Positions 16,488 through 25,248 are shown, counted from the first letter of the stretch. The stretch is DNA of 64,000 bases from Pseudomonas cedrina subsp. cedrina (GCF_001983175.1 NZ_MNPW01000013.1:147250-211249), one strand, 5' to 3'. Notes: generated by a model not told the origin, from the letters alone. Made by a program: numbers and translations.

Positions 16488-16718
16488 ATGAAGCGTGAAC
16501 ACGTCAGGGCTCGCCAGGCCGAAGGCCAGATAACGGCGACCCATATCATCCAGAACCCGGCCGACCTGGGCGAGTGGATTGTCTTCTTCAAAAAAAGCGG
16601 CGGCCGCAGTTTTTTCCTGGTGGACGATCAGGATGAGGTGGAGTCTTTCCCGCGCCTGGATGACCTGGTCGAGACCATTCGCGGCCTGGGTATCAAGTTT
16701 GCCGACATCCAGCTGTAA
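16488..16718 (+). CDS. Small 76-residue cytoplasmic protein, function unknown
   Basis: I chose the ATG at 16488 (MKREHVRARQAEGQITATHI) rather than a codon upstream. The product has a mixed alpha/beta pattern (WIVFFKKSGGRSFFLVDDQD then a helical DDLVETIRGLG) and no signal or membrane segment. I do not recognise its family with confidence. It converges with the small lipoprotein gene at 16730, leaving only 11 bp between stops. Confidence 0.6.
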   Translation: MKREHVRARQAEGQITATHIIQNPADLGEWIVFFKKSGGRSFFLVDDQDEVESFPRLDDLVETIRGLGIKFADIQL

Positions 16719-16729
16719 GGACGTAACGC

Positions 16730-17011
16730 TTACTTGCAGACCACGACCACGCTGCGGCCTTTGAAGTTGCCCACGTCCTGGCCCAAGGTCTTTTCACTCT
16801 CCTTGAGCGAAGGCGTGCCTTCGGTGCCGACGATACGGTAGCCGGTGCCCGCGCAGGAGGCGTCGGCTTTTTCGTAGCAACTGGCCCAGGAATTGGCCTC
16901 GCCTGAGCAATCGATCGTCAGGCCTTGTTCACCGTTTTTCAGATAGACGTCAGAGGTGGTGGTGCACCCGGCGATCGCCAGTACCGCAGTCAGTGCCAGA
17001 AACTTGTTCAT
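16730..17011 (-). CDS. Small secreted lipoprotein with multiple cysteines
   Basis: 93 residues. The signal MNKFLALTAVLAIAGC ends in an IAGC lipobox (Cys16). The mature part has four cysteines (DCSGE, SCYEKADASC and the last residues VVCK), which suggests disulfides in the periplasm. It is different in layout from the other two small lipoproteins. No functional family is recognised. Confidence 0.7.
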   Translation of the reverse strand: MNKFLALTAVLAIAGCTTTSDVYLKNGEQGLTIDCSGEANSWASCYEKADASCAGTGYRIVGTEGTPSLKESEKTLGQDVGNFKGRSVVVVCK

Positions 17012-17114
17012 AGGGGTTCATCGTCGAGGGTGTTGGAGGGGGCGCTGACACAGTCGTGGAGCGTTGGCGCAAGATTATAGCGAACTGCCATCCTGTGTGT
17101 AGTCACAGCCCACT

Positions 17115-17138
17115 AAAAAGCCCCGCAGAGCGGGGCTT
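17115..17138 (-). terminator. Intrinsic terminator for the 61-residue gene
   Basis: GCCCCGC/GCGGGGC stem preceded on the plus strand by five A, which becomes a U-tract for minus-strand transcription. It lies about 33 bp beyond the stop of the gene at 17171-17356. Confidence 0.75.
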
Positions 17139-17170
17139 CCTGGTGGGCTGCGCAACGATTCTGGCGCTTA

Positions 17171-17356
17171 TTACTTGCTTTTCGGACGTTTGCTCGACGC
17201 ATGGCCTGCTTCGTCTACAAAAACTTCGGCTACTGCAATCGCCAGGCTTTCGGTGGCGAAGGCGCCGGCGACGCTGTCGCCGTGGAAGTTGATCAGGTGC
17301 CAGCCGTCCGCGCGCTGCGTGATGAGGTAGCCGTTTACGCCTTTTGGTTCTGACAT
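17171..17356 (-). CDS. Small 61-residue protein, function unknown
   Basis: The product begins MSEPKGVNGYLITQRADGWH and ends in a lysine-rich SSKRPKSK tail. A beta-hairpin-like start (GYLITQRADGWHLINFHGD) is followed by an alanine-rich helix. A GAG eight bases before the ATG could serve as ribosome-binding site, and an intrinsic terminator follows the stop. I do not recognise a family. The terminator and codon use support real coding. Confidence 0.6.
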   Translation of the reverse strand: MSEPKGVNGYLITQRADGWHLINFHGDSVAGAFATESLAIAVAEVFVDEAGHASSKRPKSK

Positions 17357-17661
17357 CTATCAATCTCGTGGTGTGGTTCAAGGGCGTAATGATAGCGCCA
17401 AATGTCACGCGGCCGCGCGAGTTATTCTCGGTCAGTGTCCTGGGGGCCAAAGCGTGCTAAAAGGGTCGCAGCCCTTGAAACATTGAGGTGCAGGCATTTT
17501 TGCCATGCCGGCGGGAACCCTCTTCGCAAGATCAGCGGAACTTACGCCGACATTTTTTCTCTATGATGACATCGCAACGCCAGCAGGAGCCATTGTAAGG
17601 CGACTGCGGCCTGATTAGACTGCGCCGAATTCCGTGCACACAGCCCTATGTAAGGACCCAT
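17357..17661. other. Intergenic region upstream of galU
   Basis: 305 bp with no supported gene. It must contain the galU promoter and the divergent promoter for the 61-residue gene. I see AT-rich patches around 17556-17566 but no binding site I can name. Confidence 0.6.
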
Positions 17662-18501
17662 ATGATCAAGAAATGCTTGTTCCCAGCAGCCGGTTACGGC
17701 ACTCGCTTCCTGCCAGCGACCAAAGCCATGCCCAAAGAGATGCTGCCGGTGGTGAACAAGCCACTGATTCAGTACGGGGTCGAAGAGGCATTGGATGCCG
17801 GCCTGAACGAAATCTCCATCGTGACCGGCCGCGGTAAGCGCGCGCTGGAAGACCACTTCGATATCAGCTACGAGCTGGAAAACCAGATCAAGGGCACCGA
17901 CAAGGAGAAATACCTGGTCGGCATCCGCAAGCTGCTGGATGAGTGCTCGTTCTCCTACACTCGTCAAACGCAGATGAAAGGCCTCGGCCACGCCATCCTG
18001 ACCGGTCGCCCGCTGATCGGCGACGAGCCGTTCGCCGTGGTGCTGGCGGATGACCTGTGCGTCAATCTCGACGGCGATGGCGTGCTGACCCAGATGGTCA
18101 AGCTGTATCAAAAATACCGCTGCACCATCGTTGCGGTGATGGAAGTGGATCCATCGCAAACCAACAAGTACGGCGTCATCGCCGGTGACGACATTGGTGA
18201 TGGCCTGATCCGCGTACGGGACATGGTCGAGAAGCCGGCCCCTGAAGATGCGCCATCGAACCTGGCCATTATCGGTCGCTACATCCTGACGCCGGACATC
18301 TTCAAGTTGATCGAAGAAACCGAGCCGGGCAAAGGCGGCGAGATTCAAATCACCGACGCCCTGATGAAGCAGGCCAAAGACGGTTGCGTCATCGCCTACA
18401 AGTTCAAAGGCCAGCGTTTTGACTGCGGTGGTGCTGAAGGCTACATCGAAGCGACCAACTTCTGCTTCGAGCACTTCTACAAGACTGGCAAGGCTTACTG
18501 A
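17662..18501 (+). CDS. galU: UTP-glucose-1-phosphate uridylyltransferase
   Basis: 279 residues with a TAAGGA ribosome-binding site. The N-terminal nucleotide-binding signature AAGYGTRFLPATKAMPKEML and the later FAVVLADDLCVN and GVIAGDDIGDGLIRVRDMVEKP segments identify GalU. It makes UDP-glucose from UTP and glucose-1-phosphate for lipopolysaccharide, exopolysaccharide and trehalose/glucan routes. It is followed by its own terminator, so probably monocistronic. Confidence 0.96.
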   Translation: MIKKCLFPAAGYGTRFLPATKAMPKEMLPVVNKPLIQYGVEEALDAGLNEISIVTGRGKRALEDHFDISYELENQIKGTDKEKYLVGIRKLLDECSFSYTRQTQMKGLGHAILTGRPLIGDEPFAVVLADDLCVNLDGDGVLTQMVKLYQKYRCTIVAVMEVDPSQTNKYGVIAGDDIGDGLIRVRDMVEKPAPEDAPSNLAIIGRYILTPDIFKLIEETEPGKGGEIQITDALMKQAKDGCVIAYKFKGQRFDCGGAEGYIEATNFCFEHFYKTGKAY

Positions 18502-18527
18502 TTCACGTCAGCCAGCCTGTTCCAAGA

Positions 18528-18552
18528 GAAAGCCACCTTCGGGTGGCTTTTC
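18528..18552 (+). terminator. Intrinsic terminator after galU
   Basis: AAAGCCACC-TTCG-GGTGGCTTTT: a nine-bp stem with a stable TTCG tetraloop and a short T run, 27 bp after the galU stop. Confidence 0.85.
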
Positions 18553-18606
18553 CGTTTTTCAGCCCCATGTAAGGCGGTATGCTGATGCCCTGCCGAGGAG
18601 AGTGAA

Positions 18607-19965
18607 ATGGCCTACGATTTTGACCTGTATGTAATTGGCGCCGGTTCAGGCGGTGTGCGTGCGGCACGTTTTGCTGCAGGGTTTGGTGCCAAGGTGGCCG
18701 TGGCGGAAAGCCGCTACCTGGGGGGCACCTGTGTCAACGTCGGCTGCGTGCCGAAAAAGCTGCTGGTATACGGCGCGCATTTCTCCGAAGAGTTTGAGCA
18801 AGCCAGCGGGTTTGGCTGGTCCCTGGGCGAAGCGAATTTCGATTGGGCGACCCTGATCGCGAACAAGGACCATGAGATCAACCGCCTCAATGGCATTTAT
18901 CGCAACCTGCTGGTCAACAGTGGCGTGACCCTGCATGAGGGGCATGCGCGTCTGGTTGATCCGCATCAGGTCGAGATCAATGGTGAGCGCTTTACCGCGA
19001 GGCACATCCTGATTGCTACCGGTGGCTGGCCGCAGATCCCGGAAATTCCGGGGCATGAACACGCCATTGGTTCCAATGAAGCGTTTTTCCTCAAGCAACT
19101 GCCCAAGCGCGTACTGGTCGTCGGCGGTGGTTACATCGCCGTTGAGTTTGCCGGCATCTTCCATGGCCTCGGCGCCCAGACAACGCTGTTGTATCGCGGC
19201 GACCTGTTCCTGCGTGGTTTTGACGGCTCGGTGCGCACCCACCTCAAGGAAGAGCTGACCAAGCGCGGCCTCGATCTGCAATTCAATGCCGATATCGAAC
19301 GTATCGATAAGCAGGCGGATGGCAGTCTCAAGGCCACGTTGAAAGACGGTCGTGTGCTGCAGGCCGATTGCGTGTTCTACGCCACCGGCCGTCGCCCGAT
19401 GCTGGATAATCTCGGGTTGGAACACACGGGCATCAAGCTCGACAAGCGTGGTTTCGTTGAGGTGGACGACCTTTACCAGACCGCCGAGCCGTCGATCCTG
19501 GCCATTGGTGACGTGATCGGTCGCGTGCAGTTGACGCCGGTTGCCCTGGCCGAAGGCATGGCGGTGGCGCGACGCCTGTTCAAGCCTGAACACTATCGCC
19601 CGGTGGATTACGCCATGATCCCCACGGCGGTGTTCAGCCTGCCGAACATCGGTACGGTTGGCCTGACCGAAGAAGACGCGAAAGCGAAGGGCCATAAGGT
19701 GCAGGTGTTCGAAAGCCGTTTCCGGCCGATGAAGCTGACCCTCACCGACTGCCAGGAAAAGACCCTGATGAAATTGATCGTCGACGCCGACACCGACAAG
19801 GTGCTGGGTTGCCATATGGTCGGCCCGGATGCCGGCGAAATCATCCAGGGCTTGGCAATTGCGCTGAAAGCGGGCGCGACCAAGCAGCATTTCGACGACA
19901 CCATCGGCGTGCACCCCACGGCGGCGGAAGAGTTCGTCACCATGCGCACGCCTGTGGCGGGCTGA
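18607..19965 (+). CDS. gor: Glutathione-disulfide reductase
   Basis: 452 residues. The FAD-binding GAGSGGVRAARFAAGFG, the redox-active disulfide GGTCVNVGCVPKKL and the NAD(P) motif VVGGGYIAVEFAGIF are clear. The C-terminal HPTAAEEFVT supplies the catalytic His-Glu pair. It reduces oxidised glutathione with NADPH in the cytoplasm. Its stop abuts the stop of the KfrA-like gene on the other strand. With ahpCF nearby, the region carries several oxidative-stress functions. Confidence 0.95.
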   Translation: MAYDFDLYVIGAGSGGVRAARFAAGFGAKVAVAESRYLGGTCVNVGCVPKKLLVYGAHFSEEFEQASGFGWSLGEANFDWATLIANKDHEINRLNGIYRNLLVNSGVTLHEGHARLVDPHQVEINGERFTARHILIATGGWPQIPEIPGHEHAIGSNEAFFLKQLPKRVLVVGGGYIAVEFAGIFHGLGAQTTLLYRGDLFLRGFDGSVRTHLKEELTKRGLDLQFNADIERIDKQADGSLKATLKDGRVLQADCVFYATGRRPMLDNLGLEHTGIKLDKRGFVEVDDLYQTAEPSILAIGDVIGRVQLTPVALAEGMAVARRLFKPEHYRPVDYAMIPTAVFSLPNIGTVGLTEEDAKAKGHKVQVFESRFRPMKLTLTDCQEKTLMKLIVDADTDKVLGCHMVGPDAGEIIQGLAIALKAGATKQHFDDTIGVHPTAAEEFVTMRTPVAG

Positions 19966-20973
19966 TCAAGCGTCGGGTGTTGCCTCTGGCGTCGCTGCAA
20001 CGGCGGCCGCCAGGCGCAACGCCTCGATACTGGCCTGGGCCTTGATCAGGTCCAGTTCCAGGCGCTTGTTGGTGTGCTGGTGCTCGGTCAGCGCCTGTTG
20101 GCGTGACTGGCTTTCCAGCAAGGCAACCCGTAGACGCTCCTGAAGCAGGGTGCGTTCGCTGTCAATCAGGCTGACCTGTTCGCTCAGCTTGAGCTGATGG
20201 GCCTGGTCCTTGCGCGATTGCTCCTGCAACGCCGCCAATTCCTTAGCGGTCACCCGATGTTCGATCAATAGCCGCTCATTGTCGCGATGCAGTTGGGTGA
20301 TTTCATCCTGGCGCACCATGGCGCTCTGCTGCGCCTGGCGTAACTCCGCCTGCACTTGTTGCAACTGGCCTTCATGACGGCGCTGTTCCTGTTCGCGCTG
20401 CTCCTTGATCGCGTTGCGGTAGTGCTCCAGCGCATCCCGGGCATGCACGTGTTTTTCTTCCAGCGAACGAATCTGTTCGTCCTTGTCGTTGATCCGCAGC
20501 TCGTAATCGCTGCACGCCTGGCTTAGCCCGGCGTTACGGGTTTGTTCGGTCTGCAGGCTGGTGCTGGCGGTTTGCAGTGCAGCGCTTTCTTCCGCGAGGG
20601 CGGCGGCCTGGATGTCGAATTGTTGCTTGAGTTGGCTATGGGCCTCTTCAAGGGTCTCCAACTGGGCGAGCAGGGCGGCTTTCTGCTGTTCGAATTGCGC
20701 CAGGGCCAGGTCGATAGGCTCCTGGGCTTTGTCTTTCAAACGCTGCGCCAGACGCGCGACGAGTTCGCCAAGCTCTTCATCGATCGGGGCTTCGGTGATG
20801 GTGAGACGGGTTTCGCTCTCCTCCAACTCCTTCAGATAACGATGAATGGTGGTTTTAGAGCCAGTGTTGCCCATTTCGATGCGTATCGCGTCGATGCTGG
20901 GGTTTTCGCCGCGGGCGAGGATCGCCAGGCGTGCCGTTTGAACAACTGCTTTGTTTATGCCGCCGCGAGCCAT
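19966..20973 (-). CDS. KfrA-like coiled-coil DNA-binding protein (TnpT-like partner of a recombinase)
   Basis: 335 residues. Residues 1-50 (MARGGINKAVVQTARLAILA... followed by GSKTTIHRYLKELEE) form a KfrA_N-type helix-turn-helix. The rest, to about residue 320, is a glutamine/glutamate-rich coiled coil. It is divergent from the tyrosine recombinase at 21145. Gene order, divergence and sizes match TnpT/TnpS of Tn4651-type transposons, where TnpT assists TnpS in resolving cointegrates (family knowledge). A plain KfrA-like repressor is the alternative. Confidence 0.75.
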   Translation of the reverse strand: MARGGINKAVVQTARLAILARGENPSIDAIRIEMGNTGSKTTIHRYLKELEESETRLTITEAPIDEELGELVARLAQRLKDKAQEPIDLALAQFEQQKAALLAQLETLEEAHSQLKQQFDIQAAALAEESAALQTASTSLQTEQTRNAGLSQACSDYELRINDKDEQIRSLEEKHVHARDALEHYRNAIKEQREQEQRRHEGQLQQVQAELRQAQQSAMVRQDEITQLHRDNERLLIEHRVTAKELAALQEQSRKDQAHQLKLSEQVSLIDSERTLLQERLRVALLESQSRQQALTEHQHTNKRLELDLIKAQASIEALRLAAAVAATPEATPDA

Positions 20974-21144
20974 GGGGTCTCCGTCGATTTAGTACTGTGG
21001 TATGTATTATGTATTTACATACTATATCACGGACTAAAATGCGTTGAAATTCATGATTTAACAGATGGGATATTGGCGTATTATCCCGTGTCATACGCTT
21101 TTAATCCGCCAATGCGCCCGCCAGCAGTACGAATAGGCCCCTCC
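20974..21144. other. A/T-rich divergent region with two spaced inverted repeats (candidate recombination/operator site)
   Basis: This 171-bp gap between the KfrA-like and recombinase genes is much richer in A/T than its surroundings. Two inverted repeats stand out: GTATGTA (21000-21006) with TACATAC (21016-21022), and GGGATA (21067-21072) with TATCCC (21082-21087). Both have exactly nine bases between arms. In Tn4651-type elements the resolution site lies in the equivalent gap. They could be recombinase core arms or operators for the KfrA-like protein. Confidence 0.55.
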
Positions 21145-22077
21145 ATGAGCGATCTGGACCGTTATCTCAACGCCGCCACCCGCGACAACACCCGACGCAG
21201 TTACCGCGCGGCCATCGAGCACTTCGAAGTGAGTTGGGGAGGGTTCCTGCCTGCGACCAGTGACAGCGTGGCGCGCTATCTGGTCGCGCATGCGGGGGTG
21301 TTGGCGGTCAACACGCTGAAGCTGCGGCTGTCGGCACTGGCGCAGTGGCATACAAGCCAGGGTTTTCCCGATCCGACCAAGGCGCCCGTGGTGCGCAAGG
21401 TGCTCAAGGGCATTCGTGCCGTACACCCTGCTCGGGAGAAGCAAGCCGAGCCGTTGCAGCTCAAGCATCTGGAGCAGGTGGTTGCCGCGCTTGAGGTAGA
21501 AGCGAAAGAGGCGGCGCTGGCACACGACTCGCCACGCTTGCTGCGCGCCAAGCGCGACACTGCACTGATCCTGCTGGGCTTCTGGCGCGGTTTTCGCAGC
21601 GATGAGCTGTGTCGCCTCGACATCGAGCACGTCCAGGCCACGCCCGGTGCCGGCATCAGCCTGTACCTGCCGCGCAGCAAAAGCGATCGCGACAACCTCG
21701 GCAAGACCTACCACACCCCGGCGCTGCTGCGCCTGTGCCCGGTGCAAGCCTACAGGGAATGGCTCAGCGCCTCGGCGTTGGTACGGGGGCCGGTGTTTCG
21801 CGGTATCGATCGGTGGGGCAATCTGGGGGAAGAGGGCTTGCACCCCAACAGCGTGATCCCTCTGCTGCGCCAGGCACTTGAGCGCGCCGGCATCCCCGCC
21901 GAGCAATACACCAGTCACTCGCTGCGCCGGGGTTTTGCGACGTGGGCCCATCGCAGCGGTTGGGATTTGAAGTCATTGATGAGTTACGTCGGATGGAGCG
22001 ACATGAAATCCGCCATGCGCTATGTTGAAGCAACGCCCTTCCTTGGGATGACATTGGCGGCTCCACCACTGCTTTGA
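21145..22077 (+). CDS. Tyrosine recombinase (TnpS-like)
   Basis: 310 residues; I chose the ATG giving MSDLDRYLNAATRDNTRRSY because the frame above it reads through the regulatory gap. The N-terminal SAM-like domain spans about residues 1-95. The catalytic domain has the first Arg in FWRGFRSDELCRL, HSLRRGFATWAH (H-x-x-R) and the nucleophile Tyr in MRYVEATP, after the YVGWSDMKSA motif. All catalytic residues look intact. No transposase, integration module or phage genes are nearby. It probably acts with the divergent KfrA-like protein. Confidence 0.85.
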   Translation: MSDLDRYLNAATRDNTRRSYRAAIEHFEVSWGGFLPATSDSVARYLVAHAGVLAVNTLKLRLSALAQWHTSQGFPDPTKAPVVRKVLKGIRAVHPAREKQAEPLQLKHLEQVVAALEVEAKEAALAHDSPRLLRAKRDTALILLGFWRGFRSDELCRLDIEHVQATPGAGISLYLPRSKSDRDNLGKTYHTPALLRLCPVQAYREWLSASALVRGPVFRGIDRWGNLGEEGLHPNSVIPLLRQALERAGIPAEQYTSHSLRRGFATWAHRSGWDLKSLMSYVGWSDMKSAMRYVEATPFLGMTLAAPPLL

Positions 22078-22103
22078 GATTTCTTCTATTAATACAGTCA
22101 CCT

Positions 22104-22142
22104 GATAGAGAAACCCAATCGTGAGCATCAGGTTTGCCAATG
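22104..22142 (+). promoter_or_regulatory. Candidate OxyR site upstream of ahpC
   Basis: The segment starts GATAGAGAAACCCAATC, then five bases (GTGAG), then a weaker half CATCAGGTTTGCCAATG. It follows the OxyR layout of two 17-bp palindromic halves separated by 5 bp, with about 11 of 16 and 8 of 16 matches to the E. coli consensus. It ends about 78 bp before the ahpC start, where OxyR would be expected. Confidence 0.45.
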
Positions 22143-22220
22143 AGCCATCGGCCGAGAGAGTGGGTAGGATTCACCTCATCAACTTATCAAGCCTTTTTAA
22201 ACCCTGACGGAGAGTCAACG

Positions 22221-22784
22221 ATGCCTATCATCAACAGCCAAGTAAAACCGTTCAAAGCCACCGCATTCAAAAACGGCAGCTTCGTAGATGTGACCGACGC
22301 TGACCTGAAGGGCAAGTGGTCGGTGGTCTTCTTCTACCCAGCCGACTTCACTTTCGTTTGCCCGACCGAGCTGGAAGACCTGGCTGACAACTACGCCGAG
22401 TTCCAGAAGCTGGGCGTCGAAATCTACAGCGTTTCCACCGACACCCACTTTGCCCACGCTGCCTGGCACAACACTTCGCCAGCCATCGGCAAAATCCAGT
22501 ACACCATGATCGGCGACCCAACGCTGACCATCTCCCGCAACTTCGACGTACTGATCGAAGAAGCTGGCCTGGCGGACCGCGGCACGTTCGTGATCAACCC
22601 GGAAGGTCAGATCAAGATCGTTGAACTGAACGACGGCGGTGTTGGCCGTGACGCTTCCGAGCTGCTGCGCAAGATCAAGGCTGCTCAGTATGTAGCTGCC
22701 CACCCGGGCGAAGTGTGCCCAGCCAAGTGGAAAGAAGGCGAAGCCACCCTGGCTCCGTCCCTGGACCTGGTCGGCAAGATCTAA
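22221..22784 (+). CDS. ahpC: Alkyl hydroperoxide reductase, peroxiredoxin subunit
   Basis: 187 residues, the standard AhpC size, from the ATG after ACGGAGAG. The peroxidatic Cys is in DFTFVCPTELEDL (about residue 47) and the resolving Cys in HPGEVCPAKW (about residue 166). It reduces peroxides and is itself reduced by AhpF, encoded next. A terminator lies between the genes, so ahpC is probably made in excess. A possible OxyR site lies upstream. Confidence 0.96.
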   Translation: MPIINSQVKPFKATAFKNGSFVDVTDADLKGKWSVVFFYPADFTFVCPTELEDLADNYAEFQKLGVEIYSVSTDTHFAHAAWHNTSPAIGKIQYTMIGDPTLTISRNFDVLIEEAGLADRGTFVINPEGQIKIVELNDGGVGRDASELLRKIKAAQYVAAHPGEVCPAKWKEGEATLAPSLDLVGKI

Positions 22785-22843
22785 GTCTGTGAAACACCTC
22801 AGGGCGGAATTTGCCGCACCTTAAGTAAGCTGCACCGCCCTCG

Positions 22844-22878
22844 AAACGCCCGGGCGATATTCGCTCGGGCGTTTTTTT
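22844..22878 (+). terminator. Terminator/attenuator between ahpC and ahpF
   Basis: AAACGCCCG and CGGGCGTTT arms with a seven-T run, about 60 bp after ahpC and 37 bp before ahpF. Partial read-through would give more AhpC than AhpF. Confidence 0.85.
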
Positions 22879-22914
22879 GTCTGTACTAAACCGAATTAAC
22901 AGGAAATCGCCCGT

Positions 22915-24480
22915 ATGTTGGACGCCAATCTTAAAGCTCAGTTGAAGTCATACCTGGAACGGGTCACCCAGCCGATCGAGATCGTCGCCTCCCTCGACGA
23001 CGGTGCGAAATCCCAGGAAATGCTTGCCCTTTTGCAGGATGTAGTCAGCCTCACCACGCTGATTACCCTGAACACCGATGGCGATGATGCGCGCAAGCCG
23101 TCGTTTTCCGTCAACCGCCCGGGTGCCGATATCAGCCTGCGTTTCGCCGGCATCCCCATGGGCCATGAATTCACTTCGTTGGTGCTGGCCCTGCTGCAAG
23201 TCGGTGGCCACCCGTCGAAGGCCAGTGTCGAAGTAATTGAACAGATCCGTAGCCTCAAAGGCGAGTTCAGCTTCGAGACTTACTTCTCACTGTCCTGCCA
23301 GAACTGCCCGGACGTGGTCCAGGCGCTCAACTTGATGGCCGTGCTCAACCCGAACATCCGCCACGTCGCCATCGACGGCGCGTTGTTCCAGGCGGAAGTC
23401 GACGAGCGCCAGATCATGGCAGTGCCAAGCGTCTACTTGAACGGTGTGAACTTCGGCCAGGGCCGCATGGGCCTGGAAGAAATCCTCGCCAAGCTCGACA
23501 CCAGCGGCATCGAAAAAGCCGCCGAGAAAATCAGCGCCAAGGAGGCCTTTGACGTCCTCGTTGTCGGCGGTGGCCCGGCCGGTTCTTCGGCAGCCATCTA
23601 CGCCGCGCGTAAAGGCATTCGCACCGGCGTTGCCGCCGAGCGCTTTGGTGGCCAGGTGCTGGACACCATGTCCATCGAGAACTTTATCTCGGTACAGGAA
23701 ACCGAAGGCCCGAAACTGGCCAGCGCACTGGAAGCCCACGTTCGCCAGTACGACGTGGACATCATGAACCTGCAACGTGCCAGCAGCCTGATCCCGGCGA
23801 AAAACGCCGGCGACTTGCACGAAATCCGTTTCGAAAGCGGCGCGAGCCTCAAGTCCAAGACGGTGATCCTGGCCACCGGCGCGCGCTGGCGCGAAATGGG
23901 TGTACCGGGTGAGCAGCAATACAAGGCCAAGGGCGTGTGCTTCTGCCCGCACTGCGACGGTCCGTTGTTCAAGGGCAAGCGCGTGGCGGTGATCGGTGGC
24001 GGTAACTCCGGCGTTGAAGCGGCCATCGATCTGGCGGGCATCGTCAGCCACGTGACCTTGCTTGAGTTCGATAGCAAGTTGCGCGCCGACGCTGTCTTGC
24101 AGCGCAAGCTCCACAGCCTGCCGAACGTTGACGTGATCACCAGTGCGCTGACCAGCGAAGTGAAAGGTGATGGCCAGAAAGTCACTGGCTTGGCGTACAA
24201 AGATCGCGACAGCGGTGAGTTCAACACCATCGACCTGGAAGGGATCTTTGTGCAGATCGGTCTGCTGCCCAACACCGATTGGCTCAAAGGCACCGTAGAA
24301 CTGACTCCGCGCGGCGAGATCATCGTCGATGCCCGTGGCGAGACTTCACTGCCAGGTGTGTTCGCAGCGGGTGACGTAACGACGGTGCCGTACAAGCAGA
24401 TCGTGATTGCGGTGGGCGAGGGCGCCAAGGCTTCCCTGAGCGCTTTCGATCACTTGATTCGCACCTCCGCGCCGGCGTAA
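22915..24480 (+). CDS. ahpF: Alkyl hydroperoxide reductase, flavoprotein subunit
   Basis: 521 residues. The N-terminal tandem thioredoxin-like domain has the SLSCQNCPDVV disulfide. A FAD/NADH module follows with VVGGGPAGSSAAIYAARKG, the CFCPHCDGPLF redox centre and AVIGGGNSGVEAAIDLAG. It passes electrons from NADH to AhpC. It lies downstream of ahpC and is followed by a bidirectional terminator shared with gloA. Confidence 0.96.
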   Translation: MLDANLKAQLKSYLERVTQPIEIVASLDDGAKSQEMLALLQDVVSLTTLITLNTDGDDARKPSFSVNRPGADISLRFAGIPMGHEFTSLVLALLQVGGHPSKASVEVIEQIRSLKGEFSFETYFSLSCQNCPDVVQALNLMAVLNPNIRHVAIDGALFQAEVDERQIMAVPSVYLNGVNFGQGRMGLEEILAKLDTSGIEKAAEKISAKEAFDVLVVGGGPAGSSAAIYAARKGIRTGVAAERFGGQVLDTMSIENFISVQETEGPKLASALEAHVRQYDVDIMNLQRASSLIPAKNAGDLHEIRFESGASLKSKTVILATGARWREMGVPGEQQYKAKGVCFCPHCDGPLFKGKRVAVIGGGNSGVEAAIDLAGIVSHVTLLEFDSKLRADAVLQRKLHSLPNVDVITSALTSEVKGDGQKVTGLAYKDRDSGEFNTIDLEGIFVQIGLLPNTDWLKGTVELTPRGEIIVDARGETSLPGVFAAGDVTTVPYKQIVIAVGEGAKASLSAFDHLIRTSAPA

Positions 24481-24496
24481 ATGCCAACCGGAAATG

Positions 24497-24527
24497 AAAA
24501 ACCCCATGAGCGATCATGGGGTTTTTT
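24497..24527. terminator. Bidirectional terminator between ahpF and gloA
   Basis: AAAAACCCCATG and CATGGGGTTTTTT flank a short loop, with T runs in both directions. It sits between two convergent genes. Confidence 0.9.
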
Positions 24528-24529
24528 AT

Positions 24530-25051
24530 TTACATCGGTGCGGGCTGGATAATCTCGACCCAGTACGCATCCGGGTCCTTGATGAAGGCCAGGCTCTTCA
24601 TGCGACCATCGCTCAGGCGCTTCTGAAAGTCACAGCCCAGGGCTTCGAAGCGTTCGCAGGCGGCGACGATGTCCGGCACCGAGATGCAGATATGGCCAAA
24701 GCCACGTGGATCGGTGTTGCCGTTGTGGTAGGCGAAGTCGGCATCGTTTTCGGTGCCGTGGTTGTGGGTCAGTTCCAGGATGCCCGGGATCGACTTCATC
24801 CACTGGGTGCGTTCGACTGCGTCGGCCGGGATCTGGGATTTGTCCACCAGGGCCAGGAAGTACAGGCTGAATTCGGCTTCCGGGAAGTCGCGCTTTTCAA
24901 CCAGGGAAAAACCCAGGACGCGGGTATAGAAATCCAGCGACTTGGTGATGTCCTTGACCCGCAGCATGGTGTGGTTGAACACAAAATTCGTGGTGGCGCT
25001 GTCAGGTTGGGCAGTGACGCCCGGGAAGGTGTTCAGTTCGTGCAGGCTCAT
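24530..25051 (-). CDS. gloA: Lactoylglutathione lyase (glyoxalase I)
   Basis: 173 residues from the ATG after GGAGGG. Metal ligands are recognisable: His in FNHTMLRVKD, Glu in LELTHNHGTEND, His in GFGHICISV and Glu in YWVEIIQ. It converts the glutathione hemithioacetal of methylglyoxal to S-lactoylglutathione. The longer eukaryote-like form (about 175-185 residues) is common in Pseudomonas. Longer upstream frames were rejected for lack of a start signal. Confidence 0.94.
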   Translation of the reverse strand: MSLHELNTFPGVTAQPDSATTNFVFNHTMLRVKDITKSLDFYTRVLGFSLVEKRDFPEAEFSLYFLALVDKSQIPADAVERTQWMKSIPGILELTHNHGTENDADFAYHNGNTDPRGFGHICISVPDIVAACERFEALGCDFQKRLSDGRMKSLAFIKDPDAYWVEIIQPAPM

Positions 25052-25248
25052 GGGCCCTCCAGAAAAAAGTGGGGCAAACGCTGCTCTAAGAGATGAGCGG
25101 TTCCTTGGCTTGCGGCTGGCATCCGTGCAACCCGGCCATGATACGCAAGGCCTGCGCCGGGCGCCAAATGAAAAAGCCCACGCAGGCCTTGCGACCCAAG
25201 GGTGCCGAGGCTCAGACTTCTGTGCTTGAACCTTGGGTAGTGTTGGCA

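Noticed and set aside
19966..22077. Prophage or integrative element around the tyrosine recombinase
   Set aside because: No phage or conjugation genes, no tRNA attachment site and normal housekeeping genes on both sides.
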